NCBI RefSeq assembly: GCF_001886955.1
Contig: NZ_CP016804.1
Location: forward strand, 1,984,001-2,048,000
Length of the DNA stretch: 64,000 nucleotides
Direction of reading: 5' to 3'
Source of the DNA: Halodesulfurarchaeum formicicum
Lineage (GTDB): Archaea; Halobacteriota; Halobacteria; Halobacteriales; Halobacteriaceae
Shown here: positions 35,188-42,832 of the stretch, piece after piece
Layout of the letters: every line of letters begins with the position of its first letter
Position numbering within the stretch: position 1 is the first letter of the stretch
The notes under the pieces: generated by a model
Told to the model about the DNA's origin: nothing
Seen by the model: the letters and a program-made list of their open reading frames with translations, nothing else
The model's database searches: none
Program-made: the position numbers and the translations under genes

Positions 35188-35210
35188 TGGTTCGAATCCC
35201 ATCCCTCGCA
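35188..35210 (+). repeat. copy of tRNA-Leu 3' end (att-site relic)
   Basis: This 23-bp stretch repeats the last 23 bases of the tRNA-Leu gene (34997-35019), from the T-arm through the acceptor and discriminator, with one difference at most. Such duplications arise when an integrase inserts an element at a tRNA 3' end. No integrase gene is left between the copies, so only a 168-bp remnant remains. Confidence 0.65.
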
Positions 35211-35226
35211 TGCGAGGTCGAACGCA

Positions 35227-35458
35227 GTGAGACCTCGATGGCGAGCGGTGAAACCGCGAGCCAACTCCCACTTTTTCCGAGGGGCTGCTTCGCAGCCCCT
35301 CGCAAAAACTTGGGGAAAAAGACCGCTAGCGGCTGTTGAAGTTCGTGAGACCTCGATGGCGAACGGGGAGGGACGACCCGTGAGCCGCTCTCACTTTTTC
35401 CGAGCGGGTGCTTCGCAGCCCCTCGCAAAAGCGTGAGGAAAAAGACCGCTAGCGGCTG
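35227..35458. repeat. two tandem ~110-bp hairpin repeats
   Basis: Copy 1 (35227-35335) and copy 2 (35345-35458) share the order GTGAGACCTCGATGGCGA, then CACTTTTTCCGAG, then a GGGGCTGC-TTC-GCAGCCCC stem-loop (perfect in copy 1, partly broken in copy 2), then GGAAAAAGACCGCTAGCGGCTG. The T- and A-tracts flanking the stem are also complementary. Similar interspersed segments are, from memory, common between haloarchaeal genes and generate spurious hypothetical ORFs. Function is unknown. Confidence 0.75.
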
Positions 35459-35525
35459 GCCATTGTCACGACTTTCAGGCTGCAGTGAGCGGGTTTTCGA
35501 ACGGCTGGTTCTCCGCCACTCTGAG

Positions 35526-35774
35526 TCAGAACCCGTCGACGATGGGCACCTCGTCGGGCCCCAGATCGTCGGACAGCACCAGATCGGCGACGACCTCCTC
35601 ATCGTCGATCGCGAGCATTCGCATGCCGTCGCTGAGTTCGCTGACGTCGACCCGGTCGTCGGTGGGCGCCGTGTCGGAGAGCAGGTAGAACTGGCCGCTG
35701 GTATCGACGGCGAAGAAATTACCGTCGTCGTCTGTATACTCGGGGTGTAGCTGGAAGTGTCGTTCGGCTGCCAT
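35526..35774 (-). CDS. small conserved-looking acidic protein, function unknown
   Basis: An 82-residue acidic protein starting MAAERHFQLHPEYTDDDGNFFAVDTSGQ. It has alternating hydrophobic strands (FYLLSDTAP, MRMLAIDDEEVVADLVLSDD) and no cysteine cluster or membrane helix. The amino-acid bias and codon use look like a real haloarchaeal gene. A longer start at 35819 is possible but less likely. It lies 55 bp downstream of the ATP-grasp gene on the same strand, and could be co-transcribed with it. Confidence 0.65.
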   Translation of the reverse strand: MAAERHFQLHPEYTDDDGNFFAVDTSGQFYLLSDTAPTDDRVDVSELSDGMRMLAIDDEEVVADLVLSDDLGPDEVPIVDGF

Positions 35775-35829
35775 CGTCAGCCGGTTTGCTGGATCGCCGG
35801 ATAAGCCTCCCGGTCCCACTCCCGTTCGT

Positions 35830-37137
35830 TTACGGACCCAGATACCCCCACGCCTGTAGCCGGTCGCCGTCGCCGTCGATCCAGCGCTCGCCGATATCGT
35901 CCCGGTAGTACATGTTGGGCATCAAAACGTGGTCGACACGCTCGTAGGCCTGCTGGCGAGCCGCCTGCATCGTCTCGCCTTTGCCGGTCACGACGAGTGG
36001 CATGCCGCTCTCGCCGGCGACCCGCCACTGGCCGTCGACCCGTTTGGTGTCCTCCAGGTGAATCCCCTCGCGGCCCACCTCGAAGACCACGGCCGCGTTC
36101 CGGGAGTTCTCGTCGTAGGTCTGCTCGTCGTCGAAGGGAAAGGGTGGCAGGACGATGCGAACGGCGACCTGATAGCCCCGGTGGACGGTCGGCTCGGGGT
36201 CGTTGCCGTGAGCCAGCGCGTAGAAGAACTCGCCCGTCGAGGACTCGATCGATTCCTCCTGCAGGGCGATCGTCGGGTACCCGAACCGGGGGGTGAACTC
36301 CAGTGGATAGATCCCGTTCTCGTTGACGATGCAGTTCAGATCGATGCTCCCCACATAGCCCTCCGCGGCGAGCCAGTCTTCGAGTTTGCCCAGGGTCTCC
36401 CGGAACAGCCGGTTCTTCCCGGCCCAGAACATCGAGGTACCCATTTCGCCGGTCGAGGGCCCGATGTTTCCCGGGAAGAGTTTCTTGTGCTCGAAGTTGA
36501 AGTTGACTCGATCGACAAAGCGCTCGCCGTCGAAGAAGCCACAGATGGCGACTTCGACGCCCTCGACACGCCGCTGGAGCTGAAATCCCTTCATCCGGTG
36601 GCCCCAGGCCGTCTTGTAGGCCTGCAGCACGTCGATGACGTCGCTGCCGTCGTCCTCGCGCCCAACGTAGAGGAGTCGCTTGACGTTCTGGACCTCCCCG
36701 AGCGGCTTGATGACGTACGGAGCCGGGTGGTCCCGGACGTGCTGGATGCCGGCCTCGAAGTCCCTGAAACTATGGTGTTCGACGGTGGTCACCCCATGGT
36801 CTTCGAGCACGTCCATCGCATATCCGCGATCGTCCTCGAGGCGGTCGGTGTTGGGCGTGCCGCCGATCACGGCCTGGCCCGCCTCCCGAAGCTCCGCGGC
36901 GAGCGCCCCCGTCCCGACGCTCGAACCGACCCAGATGTCGTCGAAGACGATCACGTCGGCCCACTCGACCTCCGCGCGCCAGTCCTCGGTCTTCGGGACG
37001 AACCCGGTGCCGATCTCCCGATCACGTTCGGCCTCGATGTAATACTTCACGTCGTGGCCCTCCCGGTGAACCTGCCAGGCCAGGTCGGTGATCAGTGCCG
37101 CGTCGGCCGAGACGAAGAGGAAGTTGTGGGTGTCCAT
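35830..37137 (-). CDS. ATP-grasp enzyme, PurD (phosphoribosylamine-glycine ligase)-like
   Basis: A 435-residue ATP-grasp protein. The N-terminal domain resembles PurD (NFLFVSADAALITDLAWQVHREGHDVKYYIE), and the grasp core shows PYVIKPLGEVQNVKRLLYVG, FDGERFVDRVNFNFEHKKLFPGNIGPSTGEMGT and CIVNENGIYPLEFTPRFGYPT. PurD-like enzymes join glycine to phosphoribosylamine in purine synthesis. However, the divergence from the classical PurD pattern means this may be a paralogue acting on another amine or acid. The ATG at 37137 is preferred over a TTG 30 bp upstream. Confidence 0.75.
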   Translation of the reverse strand: MDTHNFLFVSADAALITDLAWQVHREGHDVKYYIEAERDREIGTGFVPKTEDWRAEVEWADVIVFDDIWVGSSVGTGALAAELREAGQAVIGGTPNTDRLEDDRGYAMDVLEDHGVTTVEHHSFRDFEAGIQHVRDHPAPYVIKPLGEVQNVKRLLYVGREDDGSDVIDVLQAYKTAWGHRMKGFQLQRRVEGVEVAICGFFDGERFVDRVNFNFEHKKLFPGNIGPSTGEMGTSMFWAGKNRLFRETLGKLEDWLAAEGYVGSIDLNCIVNENGIYPLEFTPRFGYPTIALQEESIESSTGEFFYALAHGNDPEPTVHRGYQVAVRIVLPPFPFDDEQTYDENSRNAAVVFEVGREGIHLEDTKRVDGQWRVAGESGMPLVVTGKGETMQAARQQAYERVDHVLMPNMYYRDDIGERWIDGDGDRLQAWGYLGP

Positions 37138-37276
37138 CGGTCGTGGTCGCTTTAGCTCCGTTACCAAGTACCAATGGTTGCAGCCGACTTAATACGTACC
37201 GGAGCGGATCACGGTCAGCGCACTCCCCCAGCCGACCTTCGACGGCTTTTTTGCCGCCGGTCCGGAACCAGGTGGC

Positions 37277-37477
37277 ATGGAAATCGAAGGCCAGGCCCTC
37301 CGCGAGGCGGGGCTCGCCGTGATCGGGGTCGCCGTCTTCGTCGGGTTTCTCGTCGTCGGAAGCCTCATGGGGGCCGGCGAGGGAGAACCGATGGGGACCT
37401 TCGTGATGGTCGGCGGGATCGTCGCCTTCGTCGTCGTCATGGGCGCGCTTGGACTGCTCTTTCTGGACGAGGACTAG
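37277..37477 (+). CDS. small membrane protein with two transmembrane helices
   Basis: A 66-residue protein whose two hydrophobic stretches (AGLAVIGVAVFVGFLVVGSLMG and GTFVMVGGIVAFVVVMGALGLLF) are separated by a short acidic loop. The frame ends LDED, convergent with and overlapping priL by 4 bp. It is compatible with one of the many small haloarchaeal inner-membrane proteins, and no family name can be given with certainty. CTTTTTTGCC about 28 bp upstream could be its promoter for a leaderless transcript. Confidence 0.7.
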   Translation: MEIEGQALREAGLAVIGVAVFVGFLVVGSLMGAGEGEPMGTFVMVGGIVAFVVVMGALGLLFLDED

Positions 37478-38538
37478 TCCTCGGCCTCGGCCCGTTCGCG
37501 CCAGTCGGTGTGGTCCTCGGCCTCGTCGTCGAGTTTGACCTCGTAGTACGAGAGCGGGTGTGAGATCGCATCACAGAGATCGTCGGGATTGACACAGTCG
37601 CCGTAGGCGACCATCGTCGCACAGGCCGGGGCCGTGTACTCGGTCGGGCTGGAATCGCCCCGAATGTGATCGGTCTGATAGCGGGTCATCTCCTCGCCAA
37701 ACCCCGGGTTCGTCCGGTAGAGTTCGACGATCTCGTCGGTCTGCAGGCCGATGTTCGTGAGAAAGGACGTGATCGCAAAGCGGGAGTGATGGGCGAGGTG
37801 CTCACCGGATTGCACCCGGTCGAGCAGGTGTTGCATACAGGGCGGGAACAGTTCCGGCACGACCGTGTCGATCTCCCGCGTGAGATCCAGTTCCTCCAGT
37901 GTGCGTTCGATCGCGGTGACAGCCGCGGTCAGTTCCGTCGCGATCGAATCGGGGACCGACAGCGGGAGCCCGCTCTCGACTCGCGTTTCCACGGCCTGCT
38001 GGAGCAACCGGTCCAGTTCGTCGGCCGTGATCGAAACCCAGCCGTCCGCGAGAACACGGGTCGAGAGTCGCCACTTGCTCGGGCGGAGCGACGCCGCGTA
38101 GGTCAGATAGTCGCTGACGGCCATCTCGAATCCCCCGTCGGCCCGGCGGACCGCCGACTCCAGGTCGAACTCCCGGAGGAGCGTCTCCCGGTCCAGCGAG
38201 GGGGCCCCGACCGAATTGATCTCCTCGCTATCCGCGAAATCGGCCTGGAACCGCTCGCGGGCGGCCGTGGCCTCCGCCTCGGCGTAGCGCTGTCTCACGA
38301 TGTTCGCGTCGACGAGCGAGGCGATCACGCGGGCGACGGGATAGGAGAGCAACTCGACCCGGGTCGATCGGGACGCCGGGCCGATCTCCCGATCCGTGAG
38401 CGCCCGTTCGACGCGCTCGCGGGCCCGATCGACAACTGCGTCGTCGGTCCGGACAAGCTCCGAGAGGTCCACGCCGGCCTCCTCGACGGCCGCTCTGGCC
38501 GCCCGGAGGAACGGGTAACGGGCGTGGTAGGCGTCCAT
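37474..38538 (-). CDS. priL: DNA primase large subunit PriL
   Basis: A 354-residue primase large subunit that forms a heterodimer with PriS and regulates primer synthesis. The [4Fe-4S] cluster ligands are C234 (FPPCMQHLL), C306 (PACAT), C315 (GDC) and C322 (DLCDAISHPLSYYE), a perfect match to the PriL C-terminal domain. The N-terminus (MDAYHARYPFLRAARAAVEE) is typical, so the start at 38538 is used rather than a longer one. It is divergent from the decarboxylase gene across 83 bp. Confidence 0.93.
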   Translation of the reverse strand: MDAYHARYPFLRAARAAVEEAGVDLSELVRTDDAVVDRARERVERALTDREIGPASRSTRVELLSYPVARVIASLVDANIVRQRYAEAEATAARERFQADFADSEEINSVGAPSLDRETLLREFDLESAVRRADGGFEMAVSDYLTYAASLRPSKWRLSTRVLADGWVSITADELDRLLQQAVETRVESGLPLSVPDSIATELTAAVTAIERTLEELDLTREIDTVVPELFPPCMQHLLDRVQSGEHLAHHSRFAITSFLTNIGLQTDEIVELYRTNPGFGEEMTRYQTDHIRGDSSPTEYTAPACATMVAYGDCVNPDDLCDAISHPLSYYEVKLDDEAEDHTDWRERAEAED

Positions 38539-38621
38539 CGACGGGAGTTCCCACTCGATGCCGATAAAGGCCTCGCCCGATCGTTCGAAAGGCCCTACTC
38601 GGCGGGCGGTGAAGGACGGGT

Positions 38622-39218
38622 ATGGATCTGGCTCCCGGTACCTGGCGACTCGCCGCGCCGCTTTTGGCACTCGGCGGGCTCGGGCTCGTTTTCGCCCCGA
38701 TCTGGGGGCTTTTCGGGCTGGTACTCGGCGGGTTCGTCGTCTGGTTCCACCGCGACCCGGACCGGGAGCCCCCCGATTCGGGCGTCCTGTCGCCGGCTGA
38801 CGGCACGGTGACGGTGCTCCGCACTGAGGGGGATCGGGTTCGGGTGGGCGTGTTCATGAACGTCACCGACGTGCACGTGAACCGCTCGCCGGTCGCCGGG
38901 GAGATCACTGGCGTCGAGCACGTTCCCGGCGGCCACTGGCCGGCGTTCTCGAAGGAGGCAGAGCGAAACGAACGGCTTCACATCGACTACGAGGAGCTGC
39001 GAGTGACACTCATCGCCGGCACCGTGGCCCGGCGGATTCACCCCCACGTCCAGTCCGGGGCGACGGTGTCGCGAGGCGAGCGGATCAGTCACGTCTCCTT
39101 CGGGAGCCGGGCCGACGTGCTGCTGCCACCGCGATTCGAGATGGCTGATGTCACCGTCAAGACAGGCGAGACGGTTCGGGCCGGAGAGTCCGTGCTGGCT
39201 GAGGACCCCCAGCACTGA
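38622..39218 (+). CDS. asd: archaetidylserine/phosphatidylserine decarboxylase
   Basis: A 198-residue membrane-associated decarboxylase with two N-terminal helices (residues ~9-42). It belongs to the pyruvoyl-dependent PSD family. The self-cleavage motif FGSR (SHVSFGSRADVLLP, near residue 164) gives the pyruvoyl group from Ser. HVNRSPVAGEI and GDRVRVGVFMNVTDVHVNRSP are further family marks. In archaea it makes archaetidylethanolamine from archaetidylserine. The short form is normal for archaea. Confidence 0.9.
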   Translation: MDLAPGTWRLAAPLLALGGLGLVFAPIWGLFGLVLGGFVVWFHRDPDREPPDSGVLSPADGTVTVLRTEGDRVRVGVFMNVTDVHVNRSPVAGEITGVEHVPGGHWPAFSKEAERNERLHIDYEELRVTLIAGTVARRIHPHVQSGATVSRGERISHVSFGSRADVLLPPRFEMADVTVKTGETVRAGESVLAEDPQH

Positions 39219-39256
39219 TCCGCGGCTTTTTGTCGGTCGGGGGCGGTCACCCAGTT

Positions 39257-39946
39257 ATGAGCGACGGGGGTACCAGGGCCGCGCGGAAGCGACGGGCCGG
39301 CGAGCGAGCGGCCAAAATGGTCAGGACAGGTGACGTGGTTGGACTGGGGACCGGAAGCACCGCGGCCTACACGATCGAGGCGCTCGGCGAGGCGGTCGAA
39401 CAGGGCCTGGATATCCAGGGAATCCCCACGTCCTACCAGTCCCGGGCACTCGCACTCGATGCGGGTATTCCGCTTACGGCCCTCGATGCCGTCGACGGCG
39501 TCGACATCGCCATCGACGGGGCGGACCAGGTGGTCGCGGGGCAGTTGATCAAAGGCGGCGGGGCCGCCCACGCCCAGGAGAAGATCGTCGACGCGGCGGC
39601 CGATCGGTTCGTCGTGGTCGTCGACGACGGCAAACTGGCCGATCAACTCACCCATCCGGTCCCCGTGGAAGTGGTTCCTGAAGCCCGGCCCACGGCGATG
39701 GCCGCAATCAGGGATCTGGGCGGCGAGCCAACCCTCCGGGACGCGGGCCGGAAGGACGGACCCGTGATCACACAGCACGGGAACGTCGTTCTCGACGTGG
39801 ACTTCGGGCGAATTGCGGACCCAGCGGCGCTGGGAGCCTCGCTCGCTTCGGTGCCGGGCGTGCTAGAACACGGGCTGTTCGTCGATCTCGCGGACGAAAT
39901 CGTCGTGGGCGGACCCAACGGTGTACGGGTCCTCGAAACGAACTGA
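39257..39946 (+). CDS. rpiA: ribose-5-phosphate isomerase A
   Basis: A 229-residue RpiA that interconverts ribose-5-phosphate and ribulose-5-phosphate, needed for nucleotide synthesis in archaea that lack a full pentose phosphate pathway. The start AARKRRAGERAAKMVRTGDVVGLGTGSTAAY contains the GTGSTAAY phosphate loop, and DIAIDGADQVVAGQLIKGGGAAHAQEKI is the active-site region. The end carries GNVVLDVDFGRI and GGPNGVRVLE. The ATG at 39257 is the only start giving the family length. It follows asd by 38 bp and may be in the same transcript. Confidence 0.94.
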   Translation: MSDGGTRAARKRRAGERAAKMVRTGDVVGLGTGSTAAYTIEALGEAVEQGLDIQGIPTSYQSRALALDAGIPLTALDAVDGVDIAIDGADQVVAGQLIKGGGAAHAQEKIVDAAADRFVVVVDDGKLADQLTHPVPVEVVPEARPTAMAAIRDLGGEPTLRDAGRKDGPVITQHGNVVLDVDFGRIADPAALGASLASVPGVLEHGLFVDLADEIVVGGPNGVRVLETN

Positions 39947-39964
39947 AAAGACGGGTGAGCCGGG

Positions 39965-40132
39965 TTACAGGTCGCGCGGCTGCACCGTCTTTCGACCGTT
40001 CTCCTCGGCGCGACGGGCGGCGTCGGCGAGGAGGTCGTCGACACGCTCGTCGAGCGCGTCGTAGAAGTCAGAGGATACGTTTTTGTCGTCGAGTGCTTCC
40101 TTCACGGCGGCTTTGACGATCAGATCTGCCAT
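39965..40132 (-). CDS. small histone-fold-like protein (DUF1931-type)
   Basis: A 55-residue protein beginning MADLIVKAAVKEALDDKN and ending in RAEENGRKTVQPRDL. It matches the small archaeal DUF1931 proteins, which have a histone-like fold and may bind DNA. Its helices (IVKAAVKEAL, FYDALDERVDDLLADAARRA) and the RKTVQPRDL tail are typical. It is convergent with rpiA, ending 18 bp past its stop. The upstream 280 bp to the phosphohexomutase is a non-coding, repeat-bearing region. Confidence 0.85.
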   Translation of the reverse strand: MADLIVKAAVKEALDDKNVSSDFYDALDERVDDLLADAARRAEENGRKTVQPRDL

Positions 40133-40412
40133 ACGCCTCGTTTTTCCCTACGGCCCGTAATAAACGTTCTCAAATCAAGCAGCATAGAGCCCGAACTGTC
40201 CGTACACCGCAAATGCTACGTGAATGGGGCCCGGCCACGATCGGTTCCAGAAACGGCGAAACCCCCGATTTCGGCCCAATAAAGAGCCAACGCCACCGTT
40301 TTACGATTCGAAACGGGCGGGCTCGAACGGCGAAATCGGGCGACGGAACGGCGATTTTCCACCGGGATTGGCGACCGGAGCGGTTTTTTCCACCGGCCCC
40401 TAGCCACCGGCT
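40133..40412. other. 280-bp intergenic region with repeated motifs
   Basis: No gene is visible. AACGGCGA occurs three times (40252-40259, 40326-40333, 40347-40354). CCCGATTTCG (40264-40273) is the reverse complement of CGAAATCGGG (40331-40340). CCGTTT and AAACGG form a palindrome around 40297-40317, and two TTTTCCACCGG-like elements lie at the right end. The histone-fold gene and the hexomutase are read outward from it, so it may carry both promoters or protein-binding sites. Confidence 0.45.
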
Positions 40413-41795
40413 ATGGAGCAGATCTCCTTTGGCACCTCGGGGTGGCGGGCGACCCTGGATACGTTCACGAACCGACGGGTTCGGATGGTCGCCCAGGCGA
40501 CGGCCAGCCACCTCGCGGCCGAGGGGGCGGCCGGCGAGCCAGTCGCGGTGGGCTATGACGCCCGGGAGAGTTCACGGGGCTTCGCCGAGGAGGTCGCCCG
40601 CGTGCTCGCGGTCAATGGCCACGAGGTGTTGCTCCCCGAGCGGGACGTCCCGACGCCGCTCGTGGCATACGCCATCAGGGACCGAGACCTGGCCGGCGGA
40701 CTGGTGATCTCGGCCTCGCACAACCCACCGGAGTACAACGGCATCAAGTTCTTCCCGGCGGACGCCGCCCCTGCCATGCCAGCGGTCACGGCGGACATCG
40801 AATCGCGGCTCGCACCGCCGAACCCGGCCCCGGAGGCGGATTGGGGCACCATTCGGGAAGTGGACTTCCAGGGCCCCCATGCCGAGCACGCGATGGACCT
40901 GCTCGATCCGGACCTTTCGGGGCTCTCGATCGTCTATGACGCCATGCACGGCAGCGGCCGCGGTGTGACCGACCAGTTGCTCGAAGCGGCCGGTGCCAGT
41001 GTTCGGCGCCGGCGCTGCGAACTCGACGCGGCGTTCGGCGGGACGCCGCCGGAACCCAGTCCCGAGAATCTCGCGGGCCTCGCCGAGGTGGTCAGGGAGA
41101 CCGGGGCCGACCTGGGGATCGCCAACGACGGCGACGCGGACCGGGTCGCGATCGTCACCCCCAAACGGGGCACACTCGACGAGAACCTGTTTTTCGCCGC
41201 CACTTACGATCACCTGCTCGAACGCCAGTCCGGACCCGCCGTTCGTACCGTCTCGACGACCTTCCTGATCGACCGGGTGGCCCAGGCCCACGGCGAGGAC
41301 GTGATCGAGACGCCGGTCGGGTTCAAGTGGGTCGCCCAGGCGATGGCGGAGCACGACGCGCTGATGGGCGGGGAGGAGTCCGGCGGCTTCTCCATCCGGG
41401 GCCACATCCGGGAGAAAGACGGGGTGCTGATGGGGCTGCTCGCAGCCGCCGTCGAGTCTGAGCGGCCCTTCGACGACCGGCTCGACGAGTTGCGGGCGGA
41501 ACACGGCGAAATCCACCAGGACAAGGTGAGCGTGGACTGCCCCGACGCAGCGAAGACCCGGGTGATCGACGAACTGGCCGAGACCCTCCCCGAAACGATC
41601 GCCGACCGGGAAGTGGAGTCGGTCAACCCCGCCGACGGCGTCAAGGCGCTCCTCGACGACGGCTCGTGGCTGCTGGTCCGGCCCAGCGGGACCGAGCCCA
41701 AGATGCGGGTCTACGCCGAAGCGGAGAGCGAACAGCGGGTCCAGGCCCTCCTCGCGGCCGGTCAGGAGCTCGTCGAACCACTCGTGAACTCGTAA
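40413..41795 (+). CDS. phosphohexomutase (phosphoglucomutase/phosphomannomutase family)
   Basis: A 460-residue alpha-D-phosphohexomutase. The phosphoserine loop is VISASHNPPEYNG (Ser102), the metal loop is IANDGDADRVAIV, and the sugar-specificity loop is GGEESGGFSIRGH. The phosphate loop RPSGTEPKMRVYAE is at the end. Enzymes of this family interconvert hexose 1- and 6-phosphates, here glucose, mannose or glucosamine. The substrate cannot be told apart by motif alone. It is probably used for sugar-nucleotide synthesis in cell-surface glycosylation. Confidence 0.93.
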   Translation: MEQISFGTSGWRATLDTFTNRRVRMVAQATASHLAAEGAAGEPVAVGYDARESSRGFAEEVARVLAVNGHEVLLPERDVPTPLVAYAIRDRDLAGGLVISASHNPPEYNGIKFFPADAAPAMPAVTADIESRLAPPNPAPEADWGTIREVDFQGPHAEHAMDLLDPDLSGLSIVYDAMHGSGRGVTDQLLEAAGASVRRRRCELDAAFGGTPPEPSPENLAGLAEVVRETGADLGIANDGDADRVAIVTPKRGTLDENLFFAATYDHLLERQSGPAVRTVSTTFLIDRVAQAHGEDVIETPVGFKWVAQAMAEHDALMGGEESGGFSIRGHIREKDGVLMGLLAAAVESERPFDDRLDELRAEHGEIHQDKVSVDCPDAAKTRVIDELAETLPETIADREVESVNPADGVKALLDDGSWLLVRPSGTEPKMRVYAEAESEQRVQALLAAGQELVEPLVNS

Positions 41796-41843
41796 CCCCC
41801 GGAGGCCCCGCCCTTTTTGCACCGCCTGCACGCAGCGTATGGT

Positions 41844-42398
41844 ATGACCCTGCTTGCCTGGAATGGAGCCACCGCACTTCTGGGCGGTGCGTTCGCGGAG
41901 TTCCTCGCGGCCCTGCGCGAGTCGCTGCCGCGGTTGTTCTCCGGGCTGCTCTTCGTGAGTCTGGCCTGGGTGGCGATCAAATCGATTTTGGGCGTCCTGC
42001 GTCGGGTGCTCGATCGGGCGTATCCGGCCGAACAGGACATGATCGTGGATCTCGCGATCGTGATCATCGGCGGGTTGCTCTGGTTCGGGGCGCTGCTCGT
42101 CCTGTTGAAGATCCTCGGGATGGGCGAGGTCGCGGCCAGCCTGGGGACCGCCACCGGGTTCATCGCGCTTGGAGTGGCCTTCGCACTCAAGGAGATGATC
42201 GCTGACACCGTTGCCGGCGTGTATCTCCTCCGAGATCCCGATTTCAACGTCGGCGATGCCGTGGAGACGGCCTCGATCACGGGGACGATCGTCCAGGTCG
42301 ACCTCCGAAAGACACGGATCCGAACCGAAAACGAGGACCTGGTCGTCGTCGCGAACCGCGACGTCGAAAAGCGCTGGACCCAGCGGGCCGAACAGTAG
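41844..42398 (+). CDS. mechanosensitive-type channel (short MscS family)
   Basis: A 184-residue MscS-like protein, shorter than the usual ~280 residues. Two or three helices (LFSGLLFVSLAWVAIKSIL and IVIIGGLLWFGALLVLLKIL) are followed by the pore-lining TM3 with small residues (GEVAASLGTATGFIALGVAFALKEMIADTVAGVYLL) and the beta domain FNVGDAVETASITGTIVQVDLRKTRIRTENEDLVVVANRD. The C-terminal alpha-beta vestibule domain is missing, so the protein ends after the first beta domain. It may act as an osmotic release channel or be a shorter paralogue. Confidence 0.88.
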   Translation: MTLLAWNGATALLGGAFAEFLAALRESLPRLFSGLLFVSLAWVAIKSILGVLRRVLDRAYPAEQDMIVDLAIVIIGGLLWFGALLVLLKILGMGEVAASLGTATGFIALGVAFALKEMIADTVAGVYLLRDPDFNVGDAVETASITGTIVQVDLRKTRIRTENEDLVVVANRDVEKRWTQRAEQ

Positions 42399-42457
42399 GA
42401 ACTGCTGGACAGATTGCGGAGACCAGCGAGAAACCCCCGCTTCAGGCGAGGTGGATG

Positions 42458-42832
42458 TCACGGCCACCGCCGGCCGTGACACCGATCAGTGCCCTCGATC
42501 TCGAACCCGGCCTGCCGGTAAAACGGTGCGAGCGGCGGGTCGAACTCGGCCGTCAGCGTGCCCCATCGCTCACCCGCCGCGCGGATCAGTGCCGTACCGA
42601 TGCCCTGTCCCCGCCGGCCCGGTCGAACCGCGATGGCCTCGATTCGAGTCGAATCCTCCCGAGCGCAGCCGACGAGCGCGGCCAGCACCGTCCCCGCCCT
42701 CGATCGGGCGAGAAGTACCTGCTCCGCCCCAATTGCTTGCTCCACGTGTCCGACCTCGATGGCGAGGTCCGCCCCGTCGAGCACGTTCATCACGGCCGCC
42801 AGCTCACCCGCCTGGGCCGGTTCGACGATCAT
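42458..42832 (-). CDS. GNAT-family N-acetyltransferase
   Basis: A 124-residue GNAT protein. The acetyl-CoA motif A is IEAIAVRPGRRGQGIGTALIRAAGERW (R/Q-x-x-G-x-G/A). The C-terminus (PPLAPFYRQAGFEIEG) has the typical 'fYeklGF' element. It transfers an acetyl group to a small molecule or protein; the substrate is unknown. Its ATG overlaps the stop of the SAMP2 gene by 4 bp (42829-42832), so the two are translationally coupled and may be connected in function. Confidence 0.86.
   Translation of the reverse strand: MIVEPAQAGELAAVMNVLDGADLAIEVGHVEQAIGAEQVLLARSRAGTVLAALVGCAREDSTRIEAIAVRPGRRGQGIGTALIRAAGERWGTLTAEFDPPLAPFYRQAGFEIEGTDRCHGRRWP

Larger units (their letters stand above)
35020..35525. other. 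non-coding tRNA-flanking region with tRNA-end relics and hairpin repeats
   Basis: About 500 bp without a convincing gene. It contains T-arm-like sequences near 35050 and 35100, and a full copy of the tRNA-Leu 3' end at 35188-35210. Three or four copies of a GCAGTGAGCG(A/G)...GCGAACGAG element are at 35016-35044, 35118-35146 and 35482-35504, and two tandem ~110-bp hairpin repeats at 35227-35458. The short frames in it have repetitive, non-protein-like translations. Confidence 0.75.

Noticed and set aside
34951-35436. Several short reading frames in the tRNA-flanking region
   Set aside because: They cross the tRNA, hairpins and repeats, their translations are repetitive, and there is no plausible start or conserved domain.
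35830-37137. Certain identity as the purine enzyme PurD
   Set aside because: The core is an ATP-grasp domain like PurD, but sequence divergence leaves open another amine ligase. It is not given the gene symbol.
40210-40360. Origin-recognition-box-like sequences in the gap before the phosphohexomutase
   Set aside because: The TTTTCCACCGG elements only partly resemble archaeal boxes, and no orc gene is adjacent. Kept as repeats of unknown role.
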